Positions 8,633 to 17,867 of a DNA stretch of 64,000 nucleotides are shown here, piece after piece. The DNA is from Microbacterium sp. JZ31 (GTDB taxonomy: Bacteria; Actinomycetota; Actinomycetes; Actinomycetales; Microbacteriaceae), in contig NZ_CP017661.1 of NCBI RefSeq assembly GCF_016805985.1, forward strand, positions 3,038,001 to 3,102,000, read 5' to 3'. Position numbers and translations under genes: made by a program. Position 1 is the first letter of the stretch; every line of letters starts with the position of its first letter. The notes under the pieces are model-generated. The model ran no database searches. It was not told the origin of the DNA and was given only the letters and a program-made list of their open reading frames with translations.

Positions 8633-8675
8633 GGGTCCCGTTGAGTGAGAAGCGGGCGGTCAGGGCCCGGGACCC
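8633..8675. repeat. Inverted repeat upstream of the matrixin gene
   Basis: GGGTCCCG at 8633-8640 pairs with CGGGACCC at 8668-8675 across a 27-nt loop, within the 210-bp divergent gap between the enoyl-CoA hydratase and the protease gene. It could be an operator or leader hairpin; nothing distinguishes the two. Confidence 0.3.
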
Positions 8676-8747
8676 CCGATGGCATGCTCTTAGTGGCTCG
8701 TGCCACGGCGGCGTGCCATCCCCCACAGAACCGAGGAGCTCCGGTCG

Positions 8748-9707
8748 ATGAAACTGCTCTCCCTGCTCAGCGTGATCGCCCTCACCGGCGCACCCGCCGT
8801 CACCGCCGGCCCGTCCGCGGCCTCCGCGCTGACGTGCCCGCCCGCGGTCGCGAAGGTCACCGCGGTCGCCGCCGAGGTCGCCGACGGTCTCGACCTCACG
8901 TCGTGCGGTGCGCCCAAGACCGTCGTGGCCGACGACATCGCCGTCGCGATCCCGGCACCGGGAACCGGCGTCATGGCGATCGGCGTCCAGACGGACGGCA
9001 GCGACGCGCACCTCACGGTTCAGACGGACGCGGAGGGCGTCGTCAGCGTCACGGTCGAAGACCATGCGGCGGTGACCGCACCGCAGCGCGCGGCGGCGGT
9101 CTCGCGCTGCAAGGACAACGCGGTGCACGTGCAGGGCGTGAAGTGGTACGCGTCGCCCACGTATCGGATCAACACGTCCGAGCGCCGTCCCTCGAACCTC
9201 TCGTCGGCGACGTGGACCAACCTGATCACGCAGTCGTGGAGCACCGTCAAGAACGGCACCGACGGGTGCGGCCTCACGCGCGCGCTCGCGGTGCCCGGCA
9301 GGATCGGGGCCGCCACGACGGTCGACGCCAACATGAGCGGCAACACCTGCACGAAGCCCGACGCGCACAGCGTGATCGACTTCGGCAACCTGACCGGATC
9401 GACGCTCGGTCTCACCTGCGTCGTCTTCAAGACCCACAGCGGTCACGACGAGATCCTGCGCGCCGACGTGCGGCTCGACAGCTCCAGCCGCGCGTGGATC
9501 ACGAACCCGAAGGGCTGCACGGGCAGCAGGTTCGACGCGCGCTCCGTCCTCACGCACGAGCTCGGCCACGCGGTCGGGCTCGCCCACGCGGTCGAGCGCG
9601 GCGGCAACGACCTGACCATGAGCCCGCAGATCACCGCATGCAACGCGTCGGCACGCCTGTTCGGCGCCGGCGACCTGACGAGCCTCTACTCGCTCTACAA
9701 GAAGTGA
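8748..9707 (+). CDS. Secreted matrixin-type zinc metalloprotease
   Basis: A 319-residue protein with a cleavable signal peptide ([21 protein letters not shown], then an Ala-rich site). The C-terminal third holds [13 protein letters not shown], the HExxHxxGxxH zinc motif of metzincins, followed by DLTMSPQ, which fits the Met-turn. By family this is a secreted endopeptidase of the matrixin type. Six or more cysteines suggest disulfides in the middle region. The region between signal peptide and catalytic domain (about 40-130) matches nothing I know and may be a propeptide. The ribosome site GAGGAG sits 10 bp before the ATG. A small lipoprotein gene follows after 8 bp. Confidence 0.85.
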   Translation: MKLLSLLSVIALTGAPAVTAGPSAASALTCPPAVAKVTAVAAEVADGLDLTSCGAPKTVVADDIAVAIPAPGTGVMAIGVQTDGSDAHLTVQTDAEGVVSVTVEDHAAVTAPQRAAAVSRCKDNAVHVQGVKWYASPTYRINTSERRPSNLSSATWTNLITQSWSTVKNGTDGCGLTRALAVPGRIGAATTVDANMSGNTCTKPDAHSVIDFGNLTGSTLGLTCVVFKTHSGHDEILRADVRLDSSSRAWITNPKGCTGSRFDARSVLTHELGHAVGLAHAVERGGNDLTMSPQITACNASARLFGAGDLTSLYSLYKK

Positions 9708-9715
9708 GCCCCGAG

Positions 9716-10159
9716 ATGCGCCGACTCCCCGTCACCCTCACCCTCACGAGCGCGCTGCTGCTCGGCCTCGCCGGATGCGCGGGCGCGACGTCGCCGAGCG
9801 CGTCGCAGGCACCGGACGATCAAGCAGTCGTCTCCGAGCAGGCGTGCGCGGCCCCCACGCTGAGCCTCTCCCCCGACCGCGCAGCCCCCGGCGCCGACGT
9901 CGAGGTCAGCGGCGACGGGTACCTCGTGTGCGAGGACACGGGTCAGCAGGTCTCGGAGCCGGATGCCGTGTCGGCCGTCGACCTGTACTGGGTGCAGGGC
10001 GGCGAGACGATCAACCTGGGCGAGGCCCGGGTCGCCCAGGACGGCACGCTGAGCGGATCCTTCACGGTGCCGGCGGATGCCGAGCCCGGTGAGCTCGAGG
10101 TGATGGCCGGCGACGGCCTGCACGTCAGCTCCGAGCCGGCGGCCTTCACCGTCGAGTGA
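9716..10159 (+). CDS. Small lipoprotein with Ig-like beta domain
   Basis: A 147-residue protein with a type II signal peptide: hydrophobic [12 protein letters not shown], with Cys about residue 20 as the lipidation site. After a Ser/Ala linker, the mature part reads like a beta-sandwich: [21 protein letters not shown], then [20 protein letters not shown] and a final EPAAFTVE strand, similar in style to IPT/Ig-like adhesion domains. Two cysteines flank the first strands. It follows the metalloprotease by 8 bp and is probably cotranscribed, so it may anchor or modulate the protease; that is inference only. Confidence 0.75.
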   Translation: MRRLPVTLTLTSALLLGLAGCAGATSPSASQAPDDQAVVSEQACAAPTLSLSPDRAAPGADVEVSGDGYLVCEDTGQQVSEPDAVSAVDLYWVQGGETINLGEARVAQDGTLSGSFTVPADAEPGELEVMAGDGLHVSSEPAAFTVE

Positions 10160-10164
10160 CGCCG

Positions 10165-10183
10165 CCGCGCCTCAGCGGCGCGG
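10165..10183. terminator. Hairpin between convergent lipoprotein and cytochrome b genes
   Basis: CCGCGCC at 10165-10171 and GGCGCGG at 10177-10183 pair perfectly around a 5-nt loop, spanning the 12-bp gap between convergent stops and overlapping the last codons of the cytochrome gene. No T-run follows. Probable bidirectional terminator. Confidence 0.45.
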
Positions 10184-11104
10184 ACGCATCCGGACGTCGC
10201 CGAAGCGCTGCGCGATCGGTGCGATGACGCGGTCGCGCGCCGCGATCCAGCCCCCCGCCATCGCGACCAGCGAGATCACGAAGATCCAGAAGCCGGTCCA
10301 GTTCACGGCGTCCTGACCGCCGTACATCGCGTTGAGGTTGCGCAGCGCACCCGTGGCGAGCACGAGTCCCACGTGCACGATCACGAAGCCGACGAAGAAC
10401 AGCATGGTCGGGAAGTGGATGGCCTTCGCGAGATCCACCGGGAACATCCGGTTCAGGCGCCCGACTCGGCTCGAGGGATCCGTCTCCCGCGGCCAGAACG
10501 CGCTGAGCCGCGCGCCCGTCAGGATCGCCAGCGGCGAGGCGAGGAACACGATCGCGAAGTAGGACAGCTGCTGCAGCCCGTTGTAGCCGGTCCAGCCGCT
10601 GTGCGTCGGCCAGTCGAGCGAGACGTACTGGATGAGCGCCGACAGCGCGTTCGGGAAGACCTCCCAGCTCGTCGGCACGATCCGCACCCAGTGCCCCGTC
10701 GCGAACAGCAGCACGACGAACGCGACGCCGTTGAGCATCCACAGCACGTCGACCGCGATGTGGAACCAGATGGTGAGACTCATCCGGCGCTTCTTGACCC
10801 TGCGCGACGTCCACAGCCCGCTGGGCGTCCTCTCGCCGCGGATCCGGATCCCGGATCGGATGATCAGCAGCAGGAAGAAGGCGTTCAGGAAGTGCGTCCA
10901 CGACAGCCATGCCGGGACGCCGATGCCCTGCCCCTCCGGCATGGGCGCCGCGCCCGGGTACGCGGCGAGGAACGCCTCGACCGGGGCGAGCGACGCGATC
11001 CAGCGCGTGAAGAACACGGCCGTGAACGCCAGCACGGCGAGCGTCGCGGCTCCGAAGACCCCGTACACGGCGCGCAGCGGCGTCGGGATGCGGGCAGGGG
11101 TCAC
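10172..11104 (-). CDS. Cytochrome b/b6-type membrane protein (b561 or FDH-gamma-like)
   Basis: A 310-residue protein with five or six membrane helices. Histidines at helix positions typical of haem ligands appear in LSWTHFLNAFFLLL, SLTIWFHIAVDVLW, AKAIHFPTMLFF and FVIVHVGLVL, the pattern of the di-haem four-helix cytochrome b domain in formate dehydrogenase gamma, hydrogenase and b561 proteins. It would pass electrons between a periplasmic donor and quinone. No catalytic partner subunit is adjacent, so the partner is unknown. The GTG start has CATGAT seven bases upstream, a weak -10 that would fit a leaderless start. Confidence 0.75.
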   Translation of the reverse strand: MTPARIPTPLRAVYGVFGAATLAVLAFTAVFFTRWIASLAPVEAFLAAYPGAAPMPEGQGIGVPAWLSWTHFLNAFFLLLIIRSGIRIRGERTPSGLWTSRRVKKRRMSLTIWFHIAVDVLWMLNGVAFVVLLFATGHWVRIVPTSWEVFPNALSALIQYVSLDWPTHSGWTGYNGLQQLSYFAIVFLASPLAILTGARLSAFWPRETDPSSRVGRLNRMFPVDLAKAIHFPTMLFFVGFVIVHVGLVLATGALRNLNAMYGGQDAVNWTGFWIFVISLVAMAGGWIAARDRVIAPIAQRFGDVRMRPRR

Positions 11105-11198
11105 GAGTAGATCATGCCAAGTCCCACCTCATTGTTCGTTGAGCGACGAACATGGGACCGCGTGGCGCGAGCTCAGCGGGCGAGCCGCACGCGCCGTC

Positions 11199-11233
11199 GC
11201 GGGAGGGGTGCCGCACGCGTGCACCCCTCCCGC
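11199..11233 (-). terminator. Terminator hairpin of the aldo/keto reductase gene
   Basis: A perfect 13-bp stem, GCGGGAGGGGTGC pairing with GCACCCCTCCCGC around a 9-nt loop, begins 8 bp downstream of the minus-strand reductase stop. The strength and position fit an intrinsic terminator although no T-run follows, which is usual in this GC range. Confidence 0.65.
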
Positions 11234-11241
11234 GCGCCGGA

Positions 11242-12255
11242 TCAGACCAGGCGCTCCTTGGGCGAGACGCTGTAGGTGTCCTCGGGATCGGTGTTCGCGA
11301 CGCCCGAGAGCGCCTCGTCGATCGCGGTCATGACATCCGGCTCGAGCTTCACGCCCGACGCCTTGACGGTGTCGGCGAGCTGCTCGGGGCGCGAGGCGCC
11401 GACCAGGGCCGCGGCCACGTTGGGGTTCTGCAGCACCCACGCGATCGCGAGCTGCGGCATCGTGAGCCCCGCCTGCTCGGCGATCGGCTTGAGCTTCTGC
11501 ACGGCCTCGAGCACCTCGTCGCGCAGCAGGCGCTTGATGAAGACCGCGCCGCTCTTCTCGTCGGTCGCGCGGCTGCCCTCCGGCACGGGCTGGCCGGGCA
11601 GGTACTTGCCGCTCAGCACGCCCTGCGCCATGGGCGAGAACACGATCTGCGAGATGCCGAGCTCCTGCGAGGCGGGAACGACCTTGCCCTCGATGACGCG
11701 GTGCAGCATCGAGTACTGCGGCTGGTTCGACGCCAGCTGGAAGCCCAGCTGCTTCGCGAGCGCGTGTCCCTCGCGCAGCTGCTCGGCGGTCCACTCGGAC
11801 ACGCCGATGTACAGCGCCTTGCCCTGGCGCACGATGTCGGCGAACGCCTGCATCGTCTCCTCGAGCGGGGTCTCGTAGTCGTAGCGGTGCGCCTGGAACA
11901 GGTCGACGTACTCGACGTTGAGGCGACGCAGCGATCCGTGGATCCCGTCCATGATGTGCTTGCGGGACAGGCCGGTGTCGTTCGGGCCCTTCGGGCCGAT
12001 CGGGAAGTAGACCTTCGTGAAGATCTCGAGGCTCTCGCGACGCTGGCCCTTCAGCGCCTCGGCGAGCACCTCCTCCGCGGCGGTGTTCGCGTACGTGTCG
12101 GCGGTGTCGAACGTGGTGATGCCGGCATCCAGCGCGGCGTGCACCGTCGCGATCGCGGCGTCGTTCTCGACCTGCGATGCGTGCGTCACCCAGTTGCCGT
12201 AGGTGATCTCCGAGACCTTGAACCCGCTGTTGCCGAGGTAGCGATAGTTGACCAT
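11242..12255 (-). CDS. Aldo/keto reductase (potassium-channel beta-subunit-like subgroup)
   Basis: A 337-residue NADPH-dependent reductase of the AKR superfamily. The barrel start MVNYRYLGNSGFKVSEITYGNW, the catalytic FDTADTYANTAAEEVL (Asp and Tyr), the Lys in IFTKVYFP and the His in LFQAHRYDYETP complete the Asp-Tyr-Lys-His set. The segment VFSPMAQGVLSGKY and late VGASRPEQL belong to the cofactor site of the YghZ/Kv-beta-like subgroup. The physiological carbonyl substrate is unknown. TAGCGT at 12267-12262 lies seven bases before the ATG (leaderless). Confidence 0.92.
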   Translation of the reverse strand: MVNYRYLGNSGFKVSEITYGNWVTHASQVENDAAIATVHAALDAGITTFDTADTYANTAAEEVLAEALKGQRRESLEIFTKVYFPIGPKGPNDTGLSRKHIMDGIHGSLRRLNVEYVDLFQAHRYDYETPLEETMQAFADIVRQGKALYIGVSEWTAEQLREGHALAKQLGFQLASNQPQYSMLHRVIEGKVVPASQELGISQIVFSPMAQGVLSGKYLPGQPVPEGSRATDEKSGAVFIKRLLRDEVLEAVQKLKPIAEQAGLTMPQLAIAWVLQNPNVAAALVGASRPEQLADTVKASGVKLEPDVMTAIDEALSGVANTDPEDTYSVSPKERLV

Positions 12256-12362
12256 GGCATCACGCTATCGGCGTGCGGGCACCGCCGGGCGCCGAGCGGG
12301 CATGTCCGTCGCGAACGGGCGGGCGCAGACGAGGCGCGGCGGCCGGATGACGCGGCGGGCGG

Positions 12363-13607
12363 TCAGGCGGTGGCCGCCGCGGCGGCCTGATCCTCTTCCG
12401 TCGCCACGAGCTGGCCGCAGGCGCCGTCGATCTCCTTGCCGCGGGTGTCGCGAATCGTGGTCGGCACGCCCGCGTCGTTCAGGCGGCGCACGAACTCGCG
12501 CTGCACGGACTTCTCCGAGGCGTCCCACACCGAGCCGGGGGTCGGGTTCAGCGGGATCGGGTTGACGTGCACCCAGCCGCGGCCGCGGGCGTTGAGCTTC
12601 TCCGCGAGCAGGTCGGCGCGCCAGGGGTGGTCGTTCATGTCGCGGATGAGCGCGTATTCGATCGAGACGCGGCGGCCGGTCCTGTCGAAGTAGCCGCGCG
12701 CGGCGTCCAGCACCTCGTCGACCTTCCAACGCGAGTTGACCGGGATCAGCTCGTCGCGCAGCTCGTCGTCGGGCGCGTGCAGCGACAGCGCGAACGTCAC
12801 GGGGATGTCCTCGTCCGCGAGCTTGCGGATGGCCGGCGCGAGCCCGACGGTGGAGACCGTGATGCCGCGGGCGCTCATCCCGAGGCCTTCCTTCTTGTCG
12901 ACCATGGTGCGCACGGCGTGCATCACGCGGGCGTAGTTGGCCAGCGGCTCGCCCATGCCCATGAACACGATGTTGGTGACGCGCTCGTCCGCGTGCTCGC
13001 GGCGGCCCAGCTCGCCGTTCGCGATCGCGCGGTTGGCGCGCACGATCTGGTCGATGATCTCGGCGGACGACATGTTGCGCGTCAGACCCGCCTGACCGGT
13101 CGCGCAGAACGGGCAGTTCATGCCGCAGCCGGCCTGCGACGACACGCACAGCGTGATGCGTCCGGGGTACCGCATCAGCACCGACTCGACGAGCGCGCCG
13201 TCGTGCAGGCGCCACAGGAACTTGATCGTGTCGCCGTTGTCGGTCTGCAGCCGGCGGACCTCGGTGAGCAGGTTCGGGAGCATGCCGCCGACGAACTCCT
13301 CACGACCCGCGGCCGGCAGATCGGTCATCTCGGCGGGGTCGCTCGTCCAGTGCTCGAAGTAGTGCTTCGCGAGCTGCTTGGCGCGGAAGGCGGGCAACCC
13401 GAGCTCCTTGACCTTCTCGACGCGCTGCTCGGGCGTCATGTCCGCCAGATGCACGGGCGGCTTGCCGCGCTTGGGGCTCGCGAACTGCAGCAGCGGCCGA
13501 CCGGACTCGTCCTTCTGCTGCTGCCAGCCCTCGGTCTGGGGACGGACCTGCCGCGTGCCGGTGGCGCGGACGGGGGTGTTCGCGGGGCGCGCGGGCGTGT
13601 CGGTCAT
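12363..13607 (-). CDS. rlmN: 23S rRNA (adenine2503-C2)-methyltransferase RlmN
   Basis: A 414-residue radical-SAM enzyme that methylates C2 of A2503 in 23S rRNA (and A37 of some tRNAs). The [4Fe-4S] motif CGMNCPFC lies at residues 161-168, followed by [21 protein letters not shown], the SAM-contacting STVGLAPAI and [18 protein letters not shown] are all diagnostic, as is the late [16 protein letters not shown] segment. A C-terminal catalytic Cys is present in GACGQL. The first 45 residues are a variable polar extension. The ATG has TAGCCT seven bases upstream (13619-13614), so it may be leaderless. Confidence 0.97.
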   Translation of the reverse strand: MTDTPARPANTPVRATGTRQVRPQTEGWQQQKDESGRPLLQFASPKRGKPPVHLADMTPEQRVEKVKELGLPAFRAKQLAKHYFEHWTSDPAEMTDLPAAGREEFVGGMLPNLLTEVRRLQTDNGDTIKFLWRLHDGALVESVLMRYPGRITLCVSSQAGCGMNCPFCATGQAGLTRNMSSAEIIDQIVRANRAIANGELGRREHADERVTNIVFMGMGEPLANYARVMHAVRTMVDKKEGLGMSARGITVSTVGLAPAIRKLADEDIPVTFALSLHAPDDELRDELIPVNSRWKVDEVLDAARGYFDRTGRRVSIEYALIRDMNDHPWRADLLAEKLNARGRGWVHVNPIPLNPTPGSVWDASEKSVQREFVRRLNDAGVPTTIRDTRGKEIDGACGQLVATEEDQAAAAATA

Positions 13608-13667
13608 GCCTCCAGGCTAGGCGACGGCTCCTGCGAGCGCGCTGGTGCGCACCGGTCGCGCCGCTCC

Positions 13668-14843
13668 TCAGCCCGCGTGAGGGATGTCCACCCATCCGGC
13701 GCCGGCCGCCGCGGAGCGCTCGACGGCGTCGAGCACCCGCTGCACGTACAGACCGTCCTCGTACGAAGGCGACGGCATCGTGCCGGCCGCCACGGCGCGC
13801 GCGAACGCGACCACCTCGTGCGTGAAGGTGTGCTCGTAGCCGAGCCCGTGCCCGGCCGGCCACCACGCCTCGAGGTGGGGATGCTCGGGCTCGGTCGCGA
13901 GGATCCGGCGGAACCCCGCTTCGGCGCCGGGAAGCGTGTGGTCGTGGAACTCGAGCTCGTTCATGCGCTCGAAGTCGAACGCGACCGAGCCGCGCGAGCC
14001 GTTGATCTCGATCCGGATCGCGTTCTTGCGTCCGGCGGCGAAGCGCGTGGCCTCGAACGTGGCCAGGGCCCCGCCCTCGGTGCGCGCGATGAACACGGCC
14101 GCGTCGTCCACGTCCACGACGCCCGTGCCCGCCCCGGCGACGGCCGCGAGAGATCCGGAGGACGCGACGAGGGGCCGCTCCCGCACGAACGTCTCGGTCA
14201 GCGCGCTGACCCCGGCGAGCCGCTGTCCCGTGAGGAAGACGGCCAGATCGATGATGTGCGCGCCGATGTCGCCGAGGGCCCCGGAGCCCGCCTTCTCGCG
14301 CTGCAGGCGCCACACGAGCGGGAACTGCTCGTCGACGATCCAGTCCTGCAGGTAGGTCGCGCGGATGTGCCGGATCGTGCCGATGCGGCCGTCGGCGATG
14401 AGCTGTCTCATGACCCCGAGCGCGGGGGCGCCGCGATAGCTGAAGCCCACCATCGACTGCACGCCCCTCGCGCGCGCCTCGACGGCGGCCGCGACCATCG
14501 CCTCCGCCTCGCCCACCGAGTTCGCCAGCGGCTTCTCGCACAGCACGTGCTTTCCCGCGGCGAGCGCGGCATCGGAGACCTCGGCGTGCAGGTCGCCTGG
14601 CACGCAGATGTCGACCGCGTCGATGTCGGGATCGGCGATCGCCTCGCGCCAGTCGGTGCTCCACCGCGGGATGCCGAACCGGTGCGCGAACTCCTCGACG
14701 GCCGCCGCGTCGCGGCCGACCACGAGGTCGACTCCTGCGGACACGTCGAAGAAGCGCGGGGCGGTCTGCCACGCCTGCGCGTGGATCCTCCCCATGAACG
14801 AGTAGCCGATGAGGGCGATGCGCAGGGCGGGGGCGTGGTGCAT
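13668..14843 (-). CDS. Gfo/Idh/MocA family NAD(P)-dependent sugar oxidoreductase
   Basis: A 391-residue two-domain dehydrogenase. The N-terminal Rossmann domain has LRIALIGYSFMGRIHAQAW (G-x-x-x-M-G), the DAVDICVPGDLH strand and the diagnostic HVLCEKPLA motif whose Lys is catalytic; the second domain carries GDIGAHIIDLAVFL, with the D-x-G-x-H-x-x-D catalytic pattern. It oxidises or reduces a sugar or cyclitol; the substrate is not readable. ATG 14843 is chosen because it precedes the first strand directly and follows the upstream stop by 5 bp. Last gene of the sugar operon starting at 21720. Confidence 0.9.
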   Translation of the reverse strand: MHHAPALRIALIGYSFMGRIHAQAWQTAPRFFDVSAGVDLVVGRDAAAVEEFAHRFGIPRWSTDWREAIADPDIDAVDICVPGDLHAEVSDAALAAGKHVLCEKPLANSVGEAEAMVAAAVEARARGVQSMVGFSYRGAPALGVMRQLIADGRIGTIRHIRATYLQDWIVDEQFPLVWRLQREKAGSGALGDIGAHIIDLAVFLTGQRLAGVSALTETFVRERPLVASSGSLAAVAGAGTGVVDVDDAAVFIARTEGGALATFEATRFAAGRKNAIRIEINGSRGSVAFDFERMNELEFHDHTLPGAEAGFRRILATEPEHPHLEAWWPAGHGLGYEHTFTHEVVAFARAVAAGTMPSPSYEDGLYVQRVLDAVERSAAAGAGWVDIPHAG

Positions 14844-14848
14844 GGTGA

Positions 14849-15973
14849 TCAGACCAGTTCCGTGAGCGGGACAGGGATGGGGCGGTCGCACGTGCTGGCG
14901 ACCTGGACGGTGCGACCCTCTTGGGCGGCGCGGATGAGCGACTCCATGACGTCGAGCACGTGGAAGCCGAGCTCGCCGCTCGCCCGCGGGGCGCCTCCGG
15001 TTTCGACGAAATCCTGCAGCGCGATGCCGCGTCCGGCGCCCGCGTAGCCGCCCGACGGGGGCAGGACGACCCAGCCGTCGCCGCCCAGGAGGTTCACCTC
15101 CACCTCGCCGTCGAAGTGATTGGGATCGGGAACCACCATGGATCCGGCGGTGCCGTGGATCTCGATCCGCGACGCGCGCGTGGCGACCGCGTCGAAGGAC
15201 ATCACGAGCGTCGACAGCGCACCGGATTCGTGCACGAGCACGCCCGTGACGTGGGTGTCGACATCGACGCCGATGACCTCGCCCGCCCGCGGGCCGGATC
15301 CGATCGTCCGCCTGTCACGCAAGCTGCTCGCGGCGCCGACGACCGAGACCACCGGGCCGAGGAGCGTCACGAGCGCGGAGACGTAATAGGGCCCCATGTC
15401 GAACAGGGGTCCGCCGCCGGCCTGGTAGTAAAAGTCGGGATTCGGATGCCAGCGCTCGTGTCCGGGGGTCATCATGACCGCGGTCGCCGCGACGGGCCGG
15501 CCGATGACACCGCCGTCGACGGCCACCCGGGCGGTCTGCGTGCCCGTGCCGAGCACGGTGTCCGGGGCGCAGCTGGCGACCAGGCCGGCACGGGCCGCGG
15601 CATCGAGCACGGCGCGCGCACCGCCGGTCGTCGCCGCCAGCGGCTTCTCCCCGTGCACGTGCTTGCCGGCGGCGATCGCGGCCAGGGCGATCTCGTCGTG
15701 CGCGGCCGGGATCGTGAGGTTCAGGACCACGTCCACGTCGGGGGCCGCGAGCAGCTCCTCCACCGGAAGGGCGCGGGCGCCATCGACGCGCGCCGCGACC
15801 GCCTCGGCGCGGGCCGGATCCAGATCGGCGGCCGCGACGACGCGCACGTCCGCGAGCCGCGGCAGCGTCTGCAGATACTGCTCGACGATGTGGCCGCAGC
15901 CGACGATGCCGACGCGCAGCGGCGCGGTCACCAGGGACGCGGCGCGCAGCGGCGCGGTCGCGACGTCGCTCAT
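14849..15973 (-). CDS. Gfo/Idh/MocA family oxidoreductase
   Basis: A 374-residue dehydrogenase related to but clearly distinct from its neighbour. LRVGIVGCGHIVEQYLQ is the dinucleotide-binding turn, DVVLNLTIPAAHDE the fourth strand, and GKHVHGEKPLA the catalytic Lys motif. The second domain has LFDMGPYYVSALVTLLGPV, where the D-M-G-P-Y-Y pattern replaces the D-x-G-x-H of many relatives, suggesting a different catalytic arrangement. The ATG overlaps the upstream ThuA stop (ATGA), so the two are translationally coupled and probably act on the same intermediate. Confidence 0.9.
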   Translation of the reverse strand: MSDVATAPLRAASLVTAPLRVGIVGCGHIVEQYLQTLPRLADVRVVAAADLDPARAEAVAARVDGARALPVEELLAAPDVDVVLNLTIPAAHDEIALAAIAAGKHVHGEKPLAATTGGARAVLDAAARAGLVASCAPDTVLGTGTQTARVAVDGGVIGRPVAATAVMMTPGHERWHPNPDFYYQAGGGPLFDMGPYYVSALVTLLGPVVSVVGAASSLRDRRTIGSGPRAGEVIGVDVDTHVTGVLVHESGALSTLVMSFDAVATRASRIEIHGTAGSMVVPDPNHFDGEVEVNLLGGDGWVVLPPSGGYAGAGRGIALQDFVETGGAPRASGELGFHVLDVMESLIRAAQEGRTVQVASTCDRPIPVPLTELV

Positions 15974-16674
15974 CGCGCCGCCCACAGCATGCCGCGCTCG
16001 ATGATCGTGCGCACGTTCGGGTTCCGCAGCACATCGAGCGAGTGTCCGGGGGTCGCGACGAAGACCCTGCCCTCGCCCCACAGGCGGGTCCACACGGCGG
16101 GCGAGGCGATCGGCCGGTGCCACGGGTGATAGGGCTGCGTGGGGTGCGTCGTGGTGGCCAGCACATCGATGAGGTCGTCGTGCAGCACCCAGTACTGCTC
16201 GGTGTCCAGATCGAAGTCGTCGAGGCCGGCCATGATCTCGTGCGCGCGACCGAGGTCGGTGAGCTCCACCGTGTGCGGCAGGTAGTTGTCGCGCTCGTCG
16301 CCGGGGCGGTCGTCGGGGTGGCGGCCGGGATGCGTGGCGAACTGGCCGCCGACGAGCTGCAGGTAGTCGGAGCTGCTGCGGAACGAGTCGGCGATGCCGC
16401 CGTGCCATCCCGCGAGACCGGTGCCGGCCTCGATCGCGGCGCGCAGCCCGCGCACCTCATCGGCCTCGATCGTGCTCATCGTGACGCTCTGCACGACCAG
16501 GTCGGTCGCCGCCATCACCGCGGCATCGGCGTAGACCGCCGGGCTCTCCTCGATCCGCACCTCGAACCCCTGCGCGCGCAGGAACGGGAGGAACAGCTCG
16601 GTCGCCTCGACCGGGTGATGACCGTCCCATCCCCCGCGCACGACGAGGGCGCGGCGCCGTCCGGCGTCGGGCAT
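15970..16674 (-). CDS. ThuA-like domain protein
   Basis: A 234-residue ThuA-family protein (class-I glutamine-amidotransferase-like fold). Recognisable features are RRALVVRGGWDGHHPVEAT at the first strand, GTGLAGWHGGIADSF at the nucleophile-elbow position and QYWVLHDDLIDVLATT followed by PVVWTRLWGEGRVFV-type ending. ThuA of rhizobia acts with ThuB, a Gfo-type dehydrogenase, in trehalose and sucrose use through 3-keto sugars; a similar keto-sugar role is inferred here because the gene overlaps a Gfo gene. The ATG at 16674 follows the previous gene by 62 bp. Confidence 0.85.
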   Translation of the reverse strand: MPDAGRRRALVVRGGWDGHHPVEATELFLPFLRAQGFEVRIEESPAVYADAAVMAATDLVVQSVTMSTIEADEVRGLRAAIEAGTGLAGWHGGIADSFRSSSDYLQLVGGQFATHPGRHPDDRPGDERDNYLPHTVELTDLGRAHEIMAGLDDFDLDTEQYWVLHDDLIDVLATTTHPTQPYHPWHRPIASPAVWTRLWGEGRVFVATPGHSLDVLRNPNVRTIIERGMLWAAR

Positions 16675-16736
16675 GGCTCTCCTTCTTCCTGTCGGATGCT
16701 CGCTGTCTGCTGCGGCGCGGCGTCCGTGCCGCCTGT

Positions 16737-17867
16737 CTATCGCGTCGGATGCGGCGTGCTGTGCGGCACGCCGCCCAGCGCCGCCCAGCTCTGCAGGACG
16801 GCGCGCACGGAGGCGTCGGGCTCCGTGTCGACCGCGCGCGCGAGCGCGGTCTCGAACACCTCGTCGAGCCGCACGCTGCGGCCCGTCTCGGCCGACATGA
16901 CGGCGGCCTCCACCATCGCGAGGCTGTGCACGTTGCGGCGGGCCGCGCCGGACGGCTCGCCGCCCGAGCGCAGGCATGCCAGGAACTCCGCGAGCGAGGC
17001 CGCGATCTCCTCCTTCGGCGCGGCGGCGATCTCCCGCTCGCGCAGGCCCGCGGCCGTCTCGACCGAGACGCGTCCCGCGCCGTCCCACGCGACTGAGCCG
17101 CGCTCCGCACTGATCCGCCACGAGCCGTTCCACGACGTCTCGAGCCCGGGAGCGCACCAGCTGCCCGTGTAGACGAACCGCTCGCCGTCCGAGAACGTGA
17201 AGATCGCGTGCGCGTTCGCGGCGCCGCGATACCAGCTCCACGAGGGGTTGTGCTCCTCGCAGTACACGGACACGGGCTCCGATCCGAGCATCGACCTGGC
17301 CGCATCGAACGCATGGATCGCCATGTCGACGAGCAGGACGTGATCCATCTCCTCCCGGAAGCCGCCGAACCGCGGGGCCTTGTAGAACTCCGTGACGACC
17401 GTGCCGACGGCGCCGAGGCCGGCGACCTCGGCGCGCAGCGCATCGAGTGCGGCGTAATAGCGGCGCGACTGGCTGATCATGAGCAGCCGGCCGTGCACCT
17501 CGGCCGCGGCCGCCTGCCGCAGCGCGTCCGCGACGGTCGGAGCCGCCGGCTTCTCGCACAGCACCGGGAGACCGATGGCCAGCGCTTCGGTGTTGACCGT
17601 CAGGTGCGCAGCGGGCACCGTGACATCGATCACGGCATCGGCCCCGGTCGCGGCCGCGACCTCGGCCACGCTCTGTCCGACGACGACGCCGTCGATGCCC
17701 CCATCCGCCAGCGCGGTGCGCGCCACGTCGAGGTCGAGATCCACGAGGCCGACGAGCTCGGCATCGGGCTCCGCGGCGATGGTCCGCAGCCAGGCGCGTC
17801 CCATCCCCCCGGCGCCGACCTGCACGACGCGGGTGGGCGCTCCGCCCGGCGCTGCGACGGCGTTCAA
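16737..17867 (-). CDS. Gfo/Idh/MocA family oxidoreductase
   Basis: A 376-residue dehydrogenase. TRVVQVGAGGMGRAWLRTI is the Rossmann turn, DAVIDVTVPAAHLTV the fourth strand and GLPVLCEKPAAPT the catalytic Lys motif. The second domain carries LLVDMAIHAFDAARSML, with D-M-A-I-H-x-F-D fitting the catalytic Asp/His positions. The start is TTG at 17867, deduced from the TTGA overlap with the upstream ThuA stop; no ATG or GTG lies at a suitable place. It is the third dehydrogenase of the operon, again paired with a ThuA gene. Confidence 0.87.
   Translation of the reverse strand: MNAVAAPGGAPTRVVQVGAGGMGRAWLRTIAAEPDAELVGLVDLDLDVARTALADGGIDGVVVGQSVAEVAAATGADAVIDVTVPAAHLTVNTEALAIGLPVLCEKPAAPTVADALRQAAAAEVHGRLLMISQSRRYYAALDALRAEVAGLGAVGTVVTEFYKAPRFGGFREEMDHVLLVDMAIHAFDAARSMLGSEPVSVYCEEHNPSWSWYRGAANAHAIFTFSDGERFVYTGSWCAPGLETSWNGSWRISAERGSVAWDGAGRVSVETAAGLREREIAAAPKEEIAASLAEFLACLRSGGEPSGAARRNVHSLAMVEAAVMSAETGRSVRLDEVFETALARAVDTEPDASVRAVLQSWAALGGVPHSTPHPTR

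Noticed and set aside
8538..9587. Upstream extension of the enoyl-CoA hydratase frame, antisense to the matrixin gene
   Set aside because: The extra 350 residues are Arg/Asp-rich with no motif, arise from the high GC content, and the hydratase has a clear ATG with ribosome site at 8537.
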